Positions 1 through 9,432 of a DNA stretch of 64,000 nucleotides are shown in pieces; the stretch's first letter is position 1; every line of letters starts with the position of its first letter. The notes below the pieces were generated by a model, which did no database searches, was not told the origin of the DNA, and saw only the letters and a program-made list of their open reading frames with translations. Source of the DNA: Hyperoplus lanceolatus (taxonomy: Eukaryota > Chordata > Actinopteri > Uranoscopiformes > Ammodytidae); contig CM049397.1 of the NCBI GenBank assembly GCA_026929865.2, positions 2,913,501 through 2,977,500 of the forward strand. The letters are read 5' to 3'. The translations under genes and the position numbers were made by a program.

Positions 1-176
1 ATTGAAAGTACAGCGCTTTTCAAAAACTCAGTTTGTTCAAATGTTTTTTTCCCCCTGAAAATAAATAAATGCATTTCTCCAAAGGTCAATGACAGTAGCA
101 GTGTGGCACTAATGTTAACTTACTCAAACTTGCCTGGCCCATCACTCTTATGCATTCACCAGCATTGTCTCTGCTC

Positions 177-1503
177 CAGTGGCGGCTCCTGACAATAATC
201 TCGGGGGGGGGGGGGCAATTGTTGCCATGATGGATAAAATTACCCAAAATTAACCTAAATCAGATAGCTGATATGACAATGTCATATTGCATTTAACAGT
301 GTGTTTTTCCTGTTCATCTGGCAAAACCACTCTGGCAACACTAGACAAGCATTGTAGGCCGCCTACTGTACAGTGTTTTTGGACATTAAATTAGTTAATT
401 TCTTGAATAAAATTATTTTAGCTCTAAAATGATTTCATTATCCGGCTGTGGCCATCACAGATAACTTGTCATCTACCAGTGTGCTCCTCAGATAGGCTTC
501 CTTTAAAAGTTAAGAGACCTGCTCTACAATTAATCACAATAATCTGATTGACTTGACAGTTGTGTTCTGATTAAACACAAATGGATGCTGGCATAGCATA
601 TGTGCAACATTAACAGTGCTAAACATCACATTGGTTTGGGTTACTACTGTCTACAGCACTTGGTAGGCGGGGTTTATGTCAGATGGTGACAGCAGCTGTC
701 AGAGTAAACAGTCTATGGATCAGCTGTTGAACGGTGCAGGCTCGTCCATATGCAGATTGATGTTTAATGTTTGTTTTACCTTTTTCTGAGAGATGATGCA
801 TAGGGGTGACACCCGAAGTTATCCATGCGGTGTCTCTGCTGCCATCATGGTGGATAAAAAGCCAGTATACAGTCCATAATCATCATGCAGTGGCAGCAGA
901 ACAGAGCGTTAGCGCCTTGGCATCCTGCTAGCCTCGTTATCGGTTCAAACGAGCCCCGTGAAAATCCGCGTTTATACGATCCACCAATCCCTCTTGGTAG
1001 ATACTTGCTTAATGGTTACATTTTGTCACAAATGGCATGATCAAGTAGCTTGCCAGCCTAGCCTGAGTTGATATAAAGTTGTGTTGGTCTTGAATATGAC
1101 CGCTTTAGGTAGCAGACCGGACATGTGACTGTTTCAGTCACTGTAATTGGTTCATTGTTTATGACGACAACACGTCAGAGTGATCACCCCTGGAACCCAT
1201 AGAGATTGCATTGCGAGGCCTGCAGTTTGAAAAAAAAAAAAAAAGCTTTACATTGAAGTCTGTAGTCGCTGGGGGCGATTTTCAACCAGCCCGAAATCGC
1301 CCCAGAGTGACGGTACAGAACACGACGCTGATTGTACAATGATATTCAGACTTAGATGCAGGTAAAAACTGTATTGAAATCATGAATTATGATTATAAAT
1401 ACAAAAAAAAATATATTTTTCATCATTATTATATTTTTGTTTTTTGCTGGTATGGCTCAAGGAGGACGTCGCCCTATCGCCCTCTATGGGCGAGCCGCTG
1501 CTG
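177..1503. mobile_element. Non-autonomous hAT-type DNA transposon
   Basis: The left end begins CAGTGGCGGCTC and the right end, read from outside, begins CAGCAGCGGCTC, giving short imperfect terminal inverted repeats. The 8 bases before the left end (CTCTGCTC, 169-176) and after the right end (CTCTGCTC, 1504-1511) are identical. An exact 8-bp target duplication with CAG-type ends is diagnostic of the hAT superfamily. There is no transposase reading frame inside, so it must have been moved by an enzyme encoded elsewhere. The interior holds a G run near 207-216 and an A run near 1230-1243. The assignment to hAT is strong; the family within hAT is not identified. Confidence 0.82.
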
Positions 1504-1511
1504 CTCTGCTC

Positions 1512-1885
1512 TTTCTCAAATGTTGATACAGATTGATTGGACATGTTGCTATGCGACGTATTGACTTTAACATTCACATGTTCTGCACGTTGTATAGTCA
1601 TAAACGTGCACGCCGCATTTGTCCTGCACCAGTGTCAGTGGGTGACAACAGTTTGTTAACGCTGCCATACTGAGAATGGAGCCTACAGAGAGATTTTTTC
1701 GGAGCCGATAGGCTTAATCAACTTTGTGTCAACTCATTTGGCGATGGCTTGAGTTTTACCTACATTTTATAAAAATTAAAAAAAGTTACGCACTTTAGCT
1801 TTGAGATGCTTCACTGTAGCACGGATGCAATAAAAACAGAGATAGAAAGGTTTGACACACACCTTCAGACAGAAAGGGGAATCTA
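1512..1885. other. Intervening DNA, no gene seen
   Basis: AT-rich sequence between the hAT element and the first Tc1-like element. Open frames are short and lack recognisable motifs. Nothing is assigned here. Confidence 0.6.
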
Positions 1886-2165
1886 CACTCAACAAAAATA
1901 TAAATGCAACACTTTTGTTTTTGCTCCCATTTTTCATGAGATGGACTTAAAGATCTAAAATTCATTCCAGATACACAATATTACCATTTCTCTTAAACAT
2001 TGTTCACAAATCTGTCTAAATGTGTGATAGTGAGCACTTCTGCTTTGCTGAGATAATCCATCCCACCTCACAGGTGTGCCACATCAAGATTCTGATCTGA
2101 CATCATGATTAGTGCACAGGTGTGCCTTAGACTGTCCACAATAAAAGGCCACCCTAAAATGTGCA
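1886..2165 (+). repeat. Left terminal inverted repeat of the Tc1-like element
   Basis: This arm pairs with 3237-3516 over about 280 bp. Long inverted repeats of this kind usually hold transposase binding sites near the outer tip and again near the inner end, but I did not define the individual sites. Confidence 0.9.
2141..2149 (+). promoter_or_regulatory. Possible TATA box of the transposase gene
   Basis: ATAAAAGGC lies 43 bases upstream of the first ATG of the transposase, inside the left inverted repeat. The spacing fits a TATA element, but it is duplicated by symmetry in the right repeat and no transcript start is known. This is a positional inference. Confidence 0.35.
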
Positions 2166-2183
2166 GTTTTGTCTCACAGCAAA

Positions 2184-3197
2184 ATGTCACAGATGCCACA
2201 AGCATTGAGGGAGCGTGCAATTTGCATGCTGACAGCAGGAATGTCAAGCAGATCTGTTGCTCGTGCATTGAATGTTCATTTCTCCACCATAAACCGTCTC
2301 CAAAGGCGTTTCAGAGAATATGGCAGTACATCCAACCGGCCTCACAACCGCAGACCACGTGTAACCACACCAGCCCAGGACCTCCACATCCAGCAGGTGC
2401 ACCTCCAAGATCGTCTGAGACCAGCCACTGAGACAGCTGCTGAAGCAATTGGTTTGCATAACCAAACAATTTCTGCACAAACTGTCAGAAACCGTCTCAG
2501 GGAAGCTCAACTGCATGCTCGTCGTCCTCATCGGGGTCTTGACCTGACTCCAGCTCGTCGCCGTAACAGACTTGAGTGGGCAAATGCTCACATTCGATGG
2601 CGTCTGGCACGTTGGAGAGGTGTTCTCTTCACGGATGAATCTCGGTTTACATTGTTCAGGGCAGATGGCAGACAGCGTGTGTGGCGTCGTGTGGGTGAGC
2701 GCTTTGTAGATGTCAATGTTGTGGATCGAGTGGCCCATGGTGGTGGTGGGGTTATGGTATGGGCAGGCATCTGTTATGGACGAAGAACACAGGTGCATTT
2801 TATTGATGGCATTTTGAATGCACAGAGATACCGTGATGAGATCCTGAGGCCCATTGTTGTGCCATACATCCATGAACATCACCTCACGTTTCAGCAAGAT
2901 AATGCACGGCCCCATGTTGCAAGGATCTGTACACAATTCTTGGAAGCTGAAAATGTACCAGTTCTTGCATGGCCAGCATACTCACCGGCCATGTCACCCA
3001 TTGAGCATGTTTGGGATGTGCTTGACCGGCGTATACGACAGCGTGCACCACTTCCCACTAATATCCAGCAACTTCGCACAGCCATTGAAGAAGAGTGGAC
3101 CAACATTCCACAGGCCACAATTGACAATCTGATAAACTCTATGCGAAGAAGATGTGTTGCACTGCATGAGGCAAATGGTGGTCACACCAGATATTGA
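2184..3197 (+). CDS. Tc1-family transposase, intact DD34E
   Basis: A 337-residue protein, the usual Tc1 transposase length. It cuts and re-joins transposon ends at TA sites in the nucleus. Residues about 5-50 form a first helix-turn-helix for binding the inverted repeat, about 75-115 a second one, with a GRPR-like basic motif (NRRPR, 55-59) between. The catalytic triad is visible: D151 in FTDES, D239 in QQDNARPH and E274 in SPIEHVW. There are 34 residues between the last two, giving DD34E. I chose the ATG at 2184; the frame is open upstream to a TTG at 2169, but TTG is not expected as a eukaryotic start. No stop or frameshift interrupts it. Activity is unproven. Confidence 0.93.
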   Translation: MSQMPQALRERAICMLTAGMSSRSVARALNVHFSTINRLQRRFREYGSTSNRPHNRRPRVTTPAQDLHIQQVHLQDRLRPATETAAEAIGLHNQTISAQTVRNRLREAQLHARRPHRGLDLTPARRRNRLEWANAHIRWRLARWRGVLFTDESRFTLFRADGRQRVWRRVGERFVDVNVVDRVAHGGGGVMVWAGICYGRRTQVHFIDGILNAQRYRDEILRPIVVPYIHEHHLTFQQDNARPHVARICTQFLEAENVPVLAWPAYSPAMSPIEHVWDVLDRRIRQRAPLPTNIQQLRTAIEEEWTNIPQATIDNLINSMRRRCVALHEANGGHTRY

Positions 3198-3221
3198 CTG
3201 GTTCTGAGTCCCCAGACCCCC

Positions 3222-3227
3222 AATAAA
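3222..3227 (+). promoter_or_regulatory. Polyadenylation signal of the transposase gene
   Basis: AATAAA lies 25 bases after the TGA stop at 3195-3197 and before the right inverted repeat, a suitable place to end the transposase transcript. Confidence 0.55.
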
Positions 3228-3236
3228 GCAAACAAA

Positions 3237-3516
3237 TGCACATTTCAGAGTGGCCTTTTATTGTGGACAGTCTAAGGCACACCTGCGCACTAATCATGAT
3301 GTCAGATCAGCATCTTGATGTGGCACACCGGTGATGTGGGATGGATTATCTCAGCAAAGCAGAAGTGCTCACTATCACACATTTAGACAGATTTGTGAAC
3401 AATGTTTAAGAGAAATGGTAATATTGTGTATCTGGAATGAATTTTAGATCTTTAAGTCCATCTCATGAAAAATGGGAGCAAAAACAAAAGTGTTGCGTTT
3501 ATATTTTTGTTGAGTG
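3237..3516 (-). repeat. Right terminal inverted repeat of the Tc1-like element
   Basis: Reverse complement of 1886-2165 with only scattered differences, ending in TGTTGAGTG next to the TA at 3517-3518. Confidence 0.9.
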
Positions 3517-4042
3517 TACATCATGGTTTCTCACCGGCACAGTCGCTTGGTAACATGATGTCACAGCTAACAGGCAGGGGATGCTGAACCTGTTGGCAGG
3601 TACTGTGGGTGTTCTTCAGCTGTCAGCTTCTAACAACATGAAATAAGGTCAAAGATCTGCAAAGTTTTTCACCAAGTGGATTTTTCTTTAGATATTCTTT
3701 TATTCTTCCATTCTCAGTGGTGAATTCATGCACATTCTGAAAGGGAAACCCCTTAATGTATACAGGTCCTTCTCATATAATTAGCATATTGTGATAAAGT
3801 TCAATATTTTCTGTAATGTACTGATAAACATTAGACTTTCATATATTTTAGATTCATTACACACAACTGAAGTAGTTCAAGCCTTTTATTGTTTTAATAT
3901 TGATGATTTTGGCAAAAAAGTAAAGAAAAACCAAAAATCCCTATCTCAAAAATCTCATTAGCATATTTCATCCGACCAATAAAAGAAAAGTGTTTTTAAT
4001 ACAAAAAATTCAACCTTCAAATAATTATGTTCAGTTATGCAC

Positions 4043-5440
4043 TCAATACTTGGTCGGGTATCCTTTCGCAGAAATGACTGCTTTCATGCGGCGTGGCATG
4101 GAGGCAATCAGCCTGTGGCACTGCTGAGGTGTTATGGAGGCCCAGGATGCTTCGATAGCGGCCTTAAGCTCATCCACAGTGTTGGGTCTGGTGTCTCTCA
4201 ACTTCCTCTTCACAATATCCCACAGATTCTCTATGGGGTTCAGGTCAGGAGAGTTGGCAGGCCAATTGAGCACAGTAATACCACGGTCAATAAACCATTT
4301 ACCAGTGGTTTTGGCACTGTGAGCAGGTGCCAGGTTTGTTGAAAAATGAAATCTTCATCTCCATAAAGCTTTTCAGCAGATGGAAGCATGAAGTGCTCCA
4401 AAATCTCCTGATAGCTAACTGCATTGACCCTGCCTTTGATAAAACACAGTGGACCAACACCAGCAGCTGACATGGCACCCCAGACCATCACTGACTGTGG
4501 GTACTTGACACTGGACTTCAGGCATTTTGGCATTTCCTTCTCCCCAGTCTTCCTCCAGACTCTGGCACCTTGTTTTCCGAATGACATGCAAAATTTGCTT
4601 TCATCCGAAAAAAGTACTTTGGACCACTGAGCAACAGTCCAGTGCTGCTTCTCTGTAGCCCAGGTCAGGCGCTTCTGCCGCTGTTTCTGGTTCAAAAGTG
4701 GCTTGACCTGGGGAATGAGGCACCTGTAGCCCATTTCCTGCACACGCCTGTGCACGGTGGCTCTGGGTGTTTCTACTCCATACTCAGTCCACTGCTTCCG
4801 CAGGTCCCCTAAGGTCTGGAATCGGCCCTTCTCCACAATCCTCCTCAGGGTCCGGTCACCTCTTCTGGTTGTGCAGCGTTTTCTGCCACACTTTTTCCTT
4901 CCCACAGACTTCCCACTGAGGTGCCTTGATACAGCACTCTGGGAACAGCCTATTCATTCAGAAATTTCTTTCTGTGTCTAAAGCCTGATTTATACTTGTG
5001 CGGTACCGCGTGCGCAGAGCCTCCGCGGAGCCGCAGAGAGCCTGTGCGGTGGCCTCAGCAGACCCCCGCAGAGCCGGGTCGCGTACCAACTGAAAATTGT
5101 GACTACGCGCCATATGCCGCAGACGTTTGGTTGGGCATCAAAGCAACAAGGAGGGATTTCAACACTACAGGAGCTCTTCCTCATTGTCATCAAACTCAAA
5201 ATCTTCCAGTTTTCATTTGTTTAGCAAAGGATTTTGCCGATTTAAATCAAAAGTGCAGTGTGCAATCTGCGACACGGGCGAACTACTACCAACGGTTCAT
5301 GAGAACGTTCGGTGTCCGTGCTACCCAGCAGAGAACGCAGAGGCGCAAAGCCGCACAAGTATAAATCAGGCTTTACCCTCTTGCTTGAGGGTGTCAATGA
5401 TGGCCTTCTGAACAGCAGTCAGGTCGGCAGTCTTACCCAT
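4043..5440 (-). pseudogene. Broken Tc1-family transposase
   Basis: Reading on the minus strand, an N-terminal start (MGKTADLTAV) lies at 5440, followed by an insertion at 4981-5373. After it the frame resumes with EIS and a premature TGA (4954-4956). A long stretch from about 4950 to 4336 then carries the first catalytic aspartate in FSDES. One base is missing near 4335, exactly in the codon of the second catalytic aspartate, so the frame changes there. The C-terminal part (4330-4043) includes NLNWPANSPDLNPIENLW with the catalytic glutamate and ends at 4043. Three separate lesions make this a clear pseudogene. Confidence 0.9.
4981..5373. mobile_element. MITE inserted in the Tc1 transposase
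   Basis: A 393-bp insertion whose first 23 bases, starting AAGCCTGATTTATACTTG, are repeated in reverse complement at its right end. It splits the N-terminal coding region of the Tc1 pseudogene. The flanks fit a TA duplication (4979-4980 and 5374-5375). A degenerate 3-bp TWA duplication of Harbinger type is also possible, because the uninterrupted transposase appears to have contained TTA here. An open frame that runs across it has no known motif and is not called as a gene. Confidence 0.8.
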
Positions 5441-5778
5441 GAATGCGGTTTTGAGTAATGAACAAGGCTGGGAGTTTTTAAAAGCCTCAGGAATCTTTTG
5501 CAGGTGTTTAGAGTTATTTAGTTGATTCAGATGATTAGGTTAAGAGCTCGTTTAGAGTACCTTTTCATGATATGCTAATTTTTTGAGATAGGAATTTGGG
5601 GTTTTCATGAGCTGTATGCCAAAATCATCAGTATTAAAACAACAAAAGACCTGAAATATTTCAGTTGGTGTGCAATGAATCTAAAATATATGAAAGTTCA
5701 ATTATTATCATTACATTATGGAAAATAATCAACTTTATCACAATATGCTAATTATATGAGAAGGACCTGTATGTCGAG

Positions 5779-6139
5779 CAGTGTTGGGAACGTTACTTTA
5801 AAAAAGTAATTAGTTATAGTTACTCACTACTTGTTCCAAAAAGTAACTGAGTTAGTAACTGAATTACTTTATAATAGAAGTAACCAGGGAAAGAAACTAT
5901 TTGCGTTACTGTAAAGAAAAAAAGTTTCTATATGTCAAAGAATTTAGATTTTTCTGAGCAGTTTTCACAAGTCAGTTGAAATGAGTAGAACAGACAAGTA
6001 CTTATAGGCTACATAACCTTCAATATGTATTGCAAATCAACAGACAGCAAGTATTTTGTTCTCAACAAAAGCACACATTATTTGACCTCAATGAATTTAC
6101 CTAACGCCGTTCTTTTAAATGTCGTTATTCCAAACACTG
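5779..6139. mobile_element. hAT-type MITE
   Basis: A 361-bp element beginning CAGTGTTGGGAACG; its right end read inwards is CAGTGTTTGGAATAACG. The 8-bp flanks are ATGTCGAG (5771-5778) and ATGTTGAG (6140-6147), a hAT target duplication with one mismatch. No coding capacity. Confidence 0.8.
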
Positions 6140-6147
6140 ATGTTGAG

Positions 6148-7895
6148 GCTCCCTATTTGCAAAGAAGGAAGTTTGTTAGAGCCAACAAGCCCAGCTGAGC
6201 TCACAGTCCAGCAATAGAGCAGAAACAGAACAGTGGCCTAATACCACTACTGTTCAGCTGCCTGGGAACTGTGAGGACCCCCTCCTGAAACACTGAATTC
6301 ATTTACACAATGATTTAGCGCAATTGGATTCTACATTTTGTATTTCTCAGGATTCATTAAAACAAAATTAAGAAATTCATTGAGATTAAGTCATAAATGT
6401 GTAAGAAAATAAAACTAGTGAAATAGTTTAAAAAAAAATATATATGTTGTGCACTATAGTTGTACTTGCCTGACTGCCTATTTCCTCAACACCACAGATG
6501 CTGCTGCTGCTTTGTCTTGTATCATGCTCACAGTAGATGCATCTAATCAAATTATACTGTGTCAAGTCAGTTAGCAATACGGAAAGTCAAGCGAATTAAG
6601 CCCAGAAAAATAATTAACATCAGTGTTCTATTTAGCATGACAGCTGAGTGACAGTAATGCAGGTCAGGGTGAGCGCAGCTTGTTAGACAGCTTTATTCTC
6701 TCCTTTTATTAAACTGATGTATTGTTTTGTGTGAACATATATCATAATAAGCATGTGGACTTTGAAGACAAGTCTGCATTAAAGGTTCAGTAAGCGGAAT
6801 GGTCAGTTTAGCTAACTTCATGTCACTGGACTGCATGGACATACAAATGGCGTGGCTGTGGACACTATCCACTAAGCCAAATCACTGTCGGGGCAGCAAA
6901 ACTACAAGGTATTTTTCAATTTAGTGGGGTATTCAAGAGGACTTAAAGGAATACTTCACCCATACAGAACCTGCGTTCTATCATTATAAAATCGCTATTA
7001 TAATATAATGAATGAGTTTTTTTTATTTTTCCTCAGTCTTTTATCAGTCGTCCCTTGGCCCAGCTGTCCTGTTAATCCTAACTCTACATTTTTGTAGTAG
7101 TGTGATGTCACACTAGTACACTGTTGGGTTAGACATTGAGACCATAAAACACTCTTTCTGCCTTTTCTCAGGCTAGGATTTGAAAGCATGCCCATTTTTT
7201 AATCCTGCAAATAAGGTTGTATGTAAGGCACTGTTGAATTGCTGGATGTTGTAAACTCCACAAAAAAGATGAGTGAGTGAGGAAGATTTTTTTGTTAAAA
7301 CTTTCAAATAATCACAAATGCCTACTAAAGTATCACTGACTGCCTCAATCATATTACACAGGACTGAAGCTGCTGTGAGCCATTACAAGTCTAGCAAAAA
7401 TAAGGTGGAGGCAAGCGCAGGTATACAGTTGTTTAAACAATAACAGGTTTTTGCATGAAGAGCTATGTTCTCCATAAAAGTAGCCCTGTAATGCCTGTAA
7501 TTTGTGTTTCTCCTCATCCACTCTCTCTCCCTGTTTGTCTCTCTCATTCTTTCAAGCCGCCTACGGTCTTGCATCCTTTATCGCCCTATAAAACACAGAA
7601 TTTTACACCTGCTTTCCCCAGATGTTAATGTTGCCTTTGTCGCAGCGGTCTGTCTGCAGAGATGGGGTCCATTTCCTCTCTTTTTCTGGTTAATTTTTCC
7701 TGCACAAAAGACTATAAAGCAATTGAAATTCCTTGAAATTAGAGTTTTAAATGAGCACGAATGCAATTTCACAGTTTTGCACCCAAACAAAAAAAGCTGT
7801 AAATGTTTTTGTAAATATCTCCCCTTTTGTGTCATTGAGGCTAAAGTCTGTCTGGAGTCCAAACCTTCAGTCTAAAGAAAGACAAATAAAACATT
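6148..7895. other. Intervening DNA, no gene seen
   Basis: AT-rich sequence with no motif-bearing frame. A 32-bp block at 6779-6810, starting TTAAAGGTTCAGTAAGC, recurs exactly in inverted orientation at 32089-32120 and is probably one end of a dispersed repeat. Nothing else is assigned. Confidence 0.55.
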
Positions 7896-8251
7896 CCCTG
7901 CGTTCTGCATACTTTCTACTATTTAGTATGTAGAAAGAAGATTTAGGATGTCCCGATTATTGTGGCCAGATTTAGGATGGTTAGAAGTACCCGGATGTCC
8001 TACTACATCCGGCCAACATTGTTATTGTTGAAAACAGCATCCTATTTGGGCGATTCTGACCCACAATCCGGTGCGCACGTGAAGTGACGTCACATCGACG
8101 AAGCCTCCATATGAAAACAAACGGGGATGCGACGGATATAAAAGCAAGAGGCAAGATCAAGGTGTGATGTTATGATGAAATAAACAAGTAAAAGTATGTC
8201 CCAATTGTGGTATACTGCATACTGAAAGCGTGTGTGATTCGGAACGCAGGG
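7896..8251. mobile_element. MITE with TGCGTTC ends, copy 1
   Basis: A 356-bp segment whose ends are CCCTGCGTTC and GAACGCAGGG. Two further, longer copies of the family lie at 37563-37970 and 52603-53011 and share the interior, including the stretches GATTTAGGATGTCCCGATT and TAGAAGTACCCGGATGTCC. No coding capacity. The superfamily is unclear because no direct target duplication is obvious. Confidence 0.7.
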
Positions 8252-9429
8252 TTTAAGTATTGGCAGGTTGGTGCCATTGTCTGCTGAACAACACTGGGAT
8301 GCAATACACCTCTTCACTTATTTACTATGTTGTGATTTGGTTTTGATGTGGCTTGTCAAAATGAAACAAAAAGCAATTCCTTCAATTACAGAAAGCTACA
8401 TACTTGTCCTTTTAACACACATGTAATGGATACATATACATATCACAAATCATATGGTTCTTTACTTTAAAAATATATATTAACTATTTAGGCATTTTGT
8501 ACCTTCCATACATTTCTTTAACTGCACCACTCTTTAAGACATAAGCACCAGCAGTAAGGAGAAGAGCAGCCGTAAATCGTTTAAGTAGTATATTAGCATG
8601 GGGCCGACTGTCAGCATAGCGTCAGCCGATGCTAAGTCAGTGTGGATCTTACCTGTACTCCCCTGGTGGTGTCATTAAAATGCATCTACTTGTAGCCACA
8701 CATCTAGTCATCCCCACCCCCACCCCGCTCTCCTCGCTCCACAGCTCCCACAATGCCTGTGCACTTATCTGGATCATTTGATATCACATCTCCAAAAAGA
8801 CCTTGCTTGATTAGATGTTTGATTAGCGTCATGCTGGAGTGGCCTGTGGAGCTTATGATAGCGCTCTGATCCCTGAGTGCTATCTAACTATACCCACAGC
8901 CCCCCGGTTCAAACGCATTGTGTCTGCTTGCTTCAGTGATCATAGGCCTCCGCCAATGAGAGGGCTTCTCCAGACCTATACGAGGGCTATATCGCCATCA
9001 ACAATTACTTTGCTGCATTTTGCTCTACACACACACTTCAAACAGAAGGCCAAGACTGCAATGCTGGAGCAGATAAGATGAGAAGCATGATCAAAATCGG
9101 CTTTTTTCCCCCCTTATCAGATGGCTACTGGGCGCTGAAAAGATTAAAGCTGTGTGTTGAAGACTGACCCATAGCTAAAACTTATTTTCATGCCCGCTGT
9201 GAAGTTTATAGATTAGAAGGTAGCATTCAAATTTCACATTAACTTCAATTTTATAAAAGAAAAACATCACACCCATGTGTAATGTCATAATGCAAGTCTA
9301 ATGGAAATGTGTTAGAGGAAAGTGCCATATTCAACAAGACTTAAAGCCGTGGTTCAATGTGCAGAGGTAATGCACCATTAGCCTATTCCTGTAATGTTTA
9401 CATCTTGTTTCTTGATTTCGCCGCCTCAC
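8252..9429. other. Intervening DNA, no gene seen
   Basis: No recognisable coding motif, RNA gene or bounded repeat. Moderately AT-rich with several short open frames that look random. Confidence 0.55.
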
Positions 9430-9432
9430 CAG

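Larger units (their letters stand above)
1886..3516 (+). mobile_element. Apparently complete Tc1-like transposon
   Basis: A 1,631-bp element bounded by TA dinucleotides (1884-1885 and 3517-3518), the target duplication of the Tc1/mariner superfamily. Its terminal inverted repeats are about 280 bp each (1886-2165 and 3237-3516), start CACTCAACAAAAAT, and differ at about seven positions by eye. Between them lies one uninterrupted transposase gene on the plus strand. A TATA-like stretch lies just before the start codon and an AATAAA just after the stop, so the unit looks structurally complete. A second, broken copy of the same family is at 48232-50768 on the opposite strand. Confidence 0.93.
3763..5769 (-). 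mobile_element. Inactivated Tc1-like transposon of a second family
   Basis: The ends read CAGGTCCTTCTCATATAATT from both sides and are flanked by TA (3761-3762 and 5770-5771). The inverted repeats continue with gaps for about 150-200 bp. The transposase lies on the minus strand and is broken by a stop codon, a frameshift and a 393-bp inverted-repeat insertion. It is a different family from the element at 1886-3516. Confidence 0.9.

Noticed and set aside
2169-2183. Five extra N-terminal codons of the Tc1 transposase
   Set aside because: They begin at TTG, which is not a likely eukaryotic start. The first ATG at 2184 gives the family's normal start.
2244-2936. A 230-codon open frame on the minus strand inside the first Tc1-like element
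   Set aside because: It is antisense to the intact transposase, has no recognisable domain, and similar antisense frames occur in the broken copy at 49677-50105.
4996-5364. A 122-codon plus-strand frame
   Set aside because: It lies wholly within an inverted-repeat MITE and runs through its end; composition and lack of motifs indicate chance.
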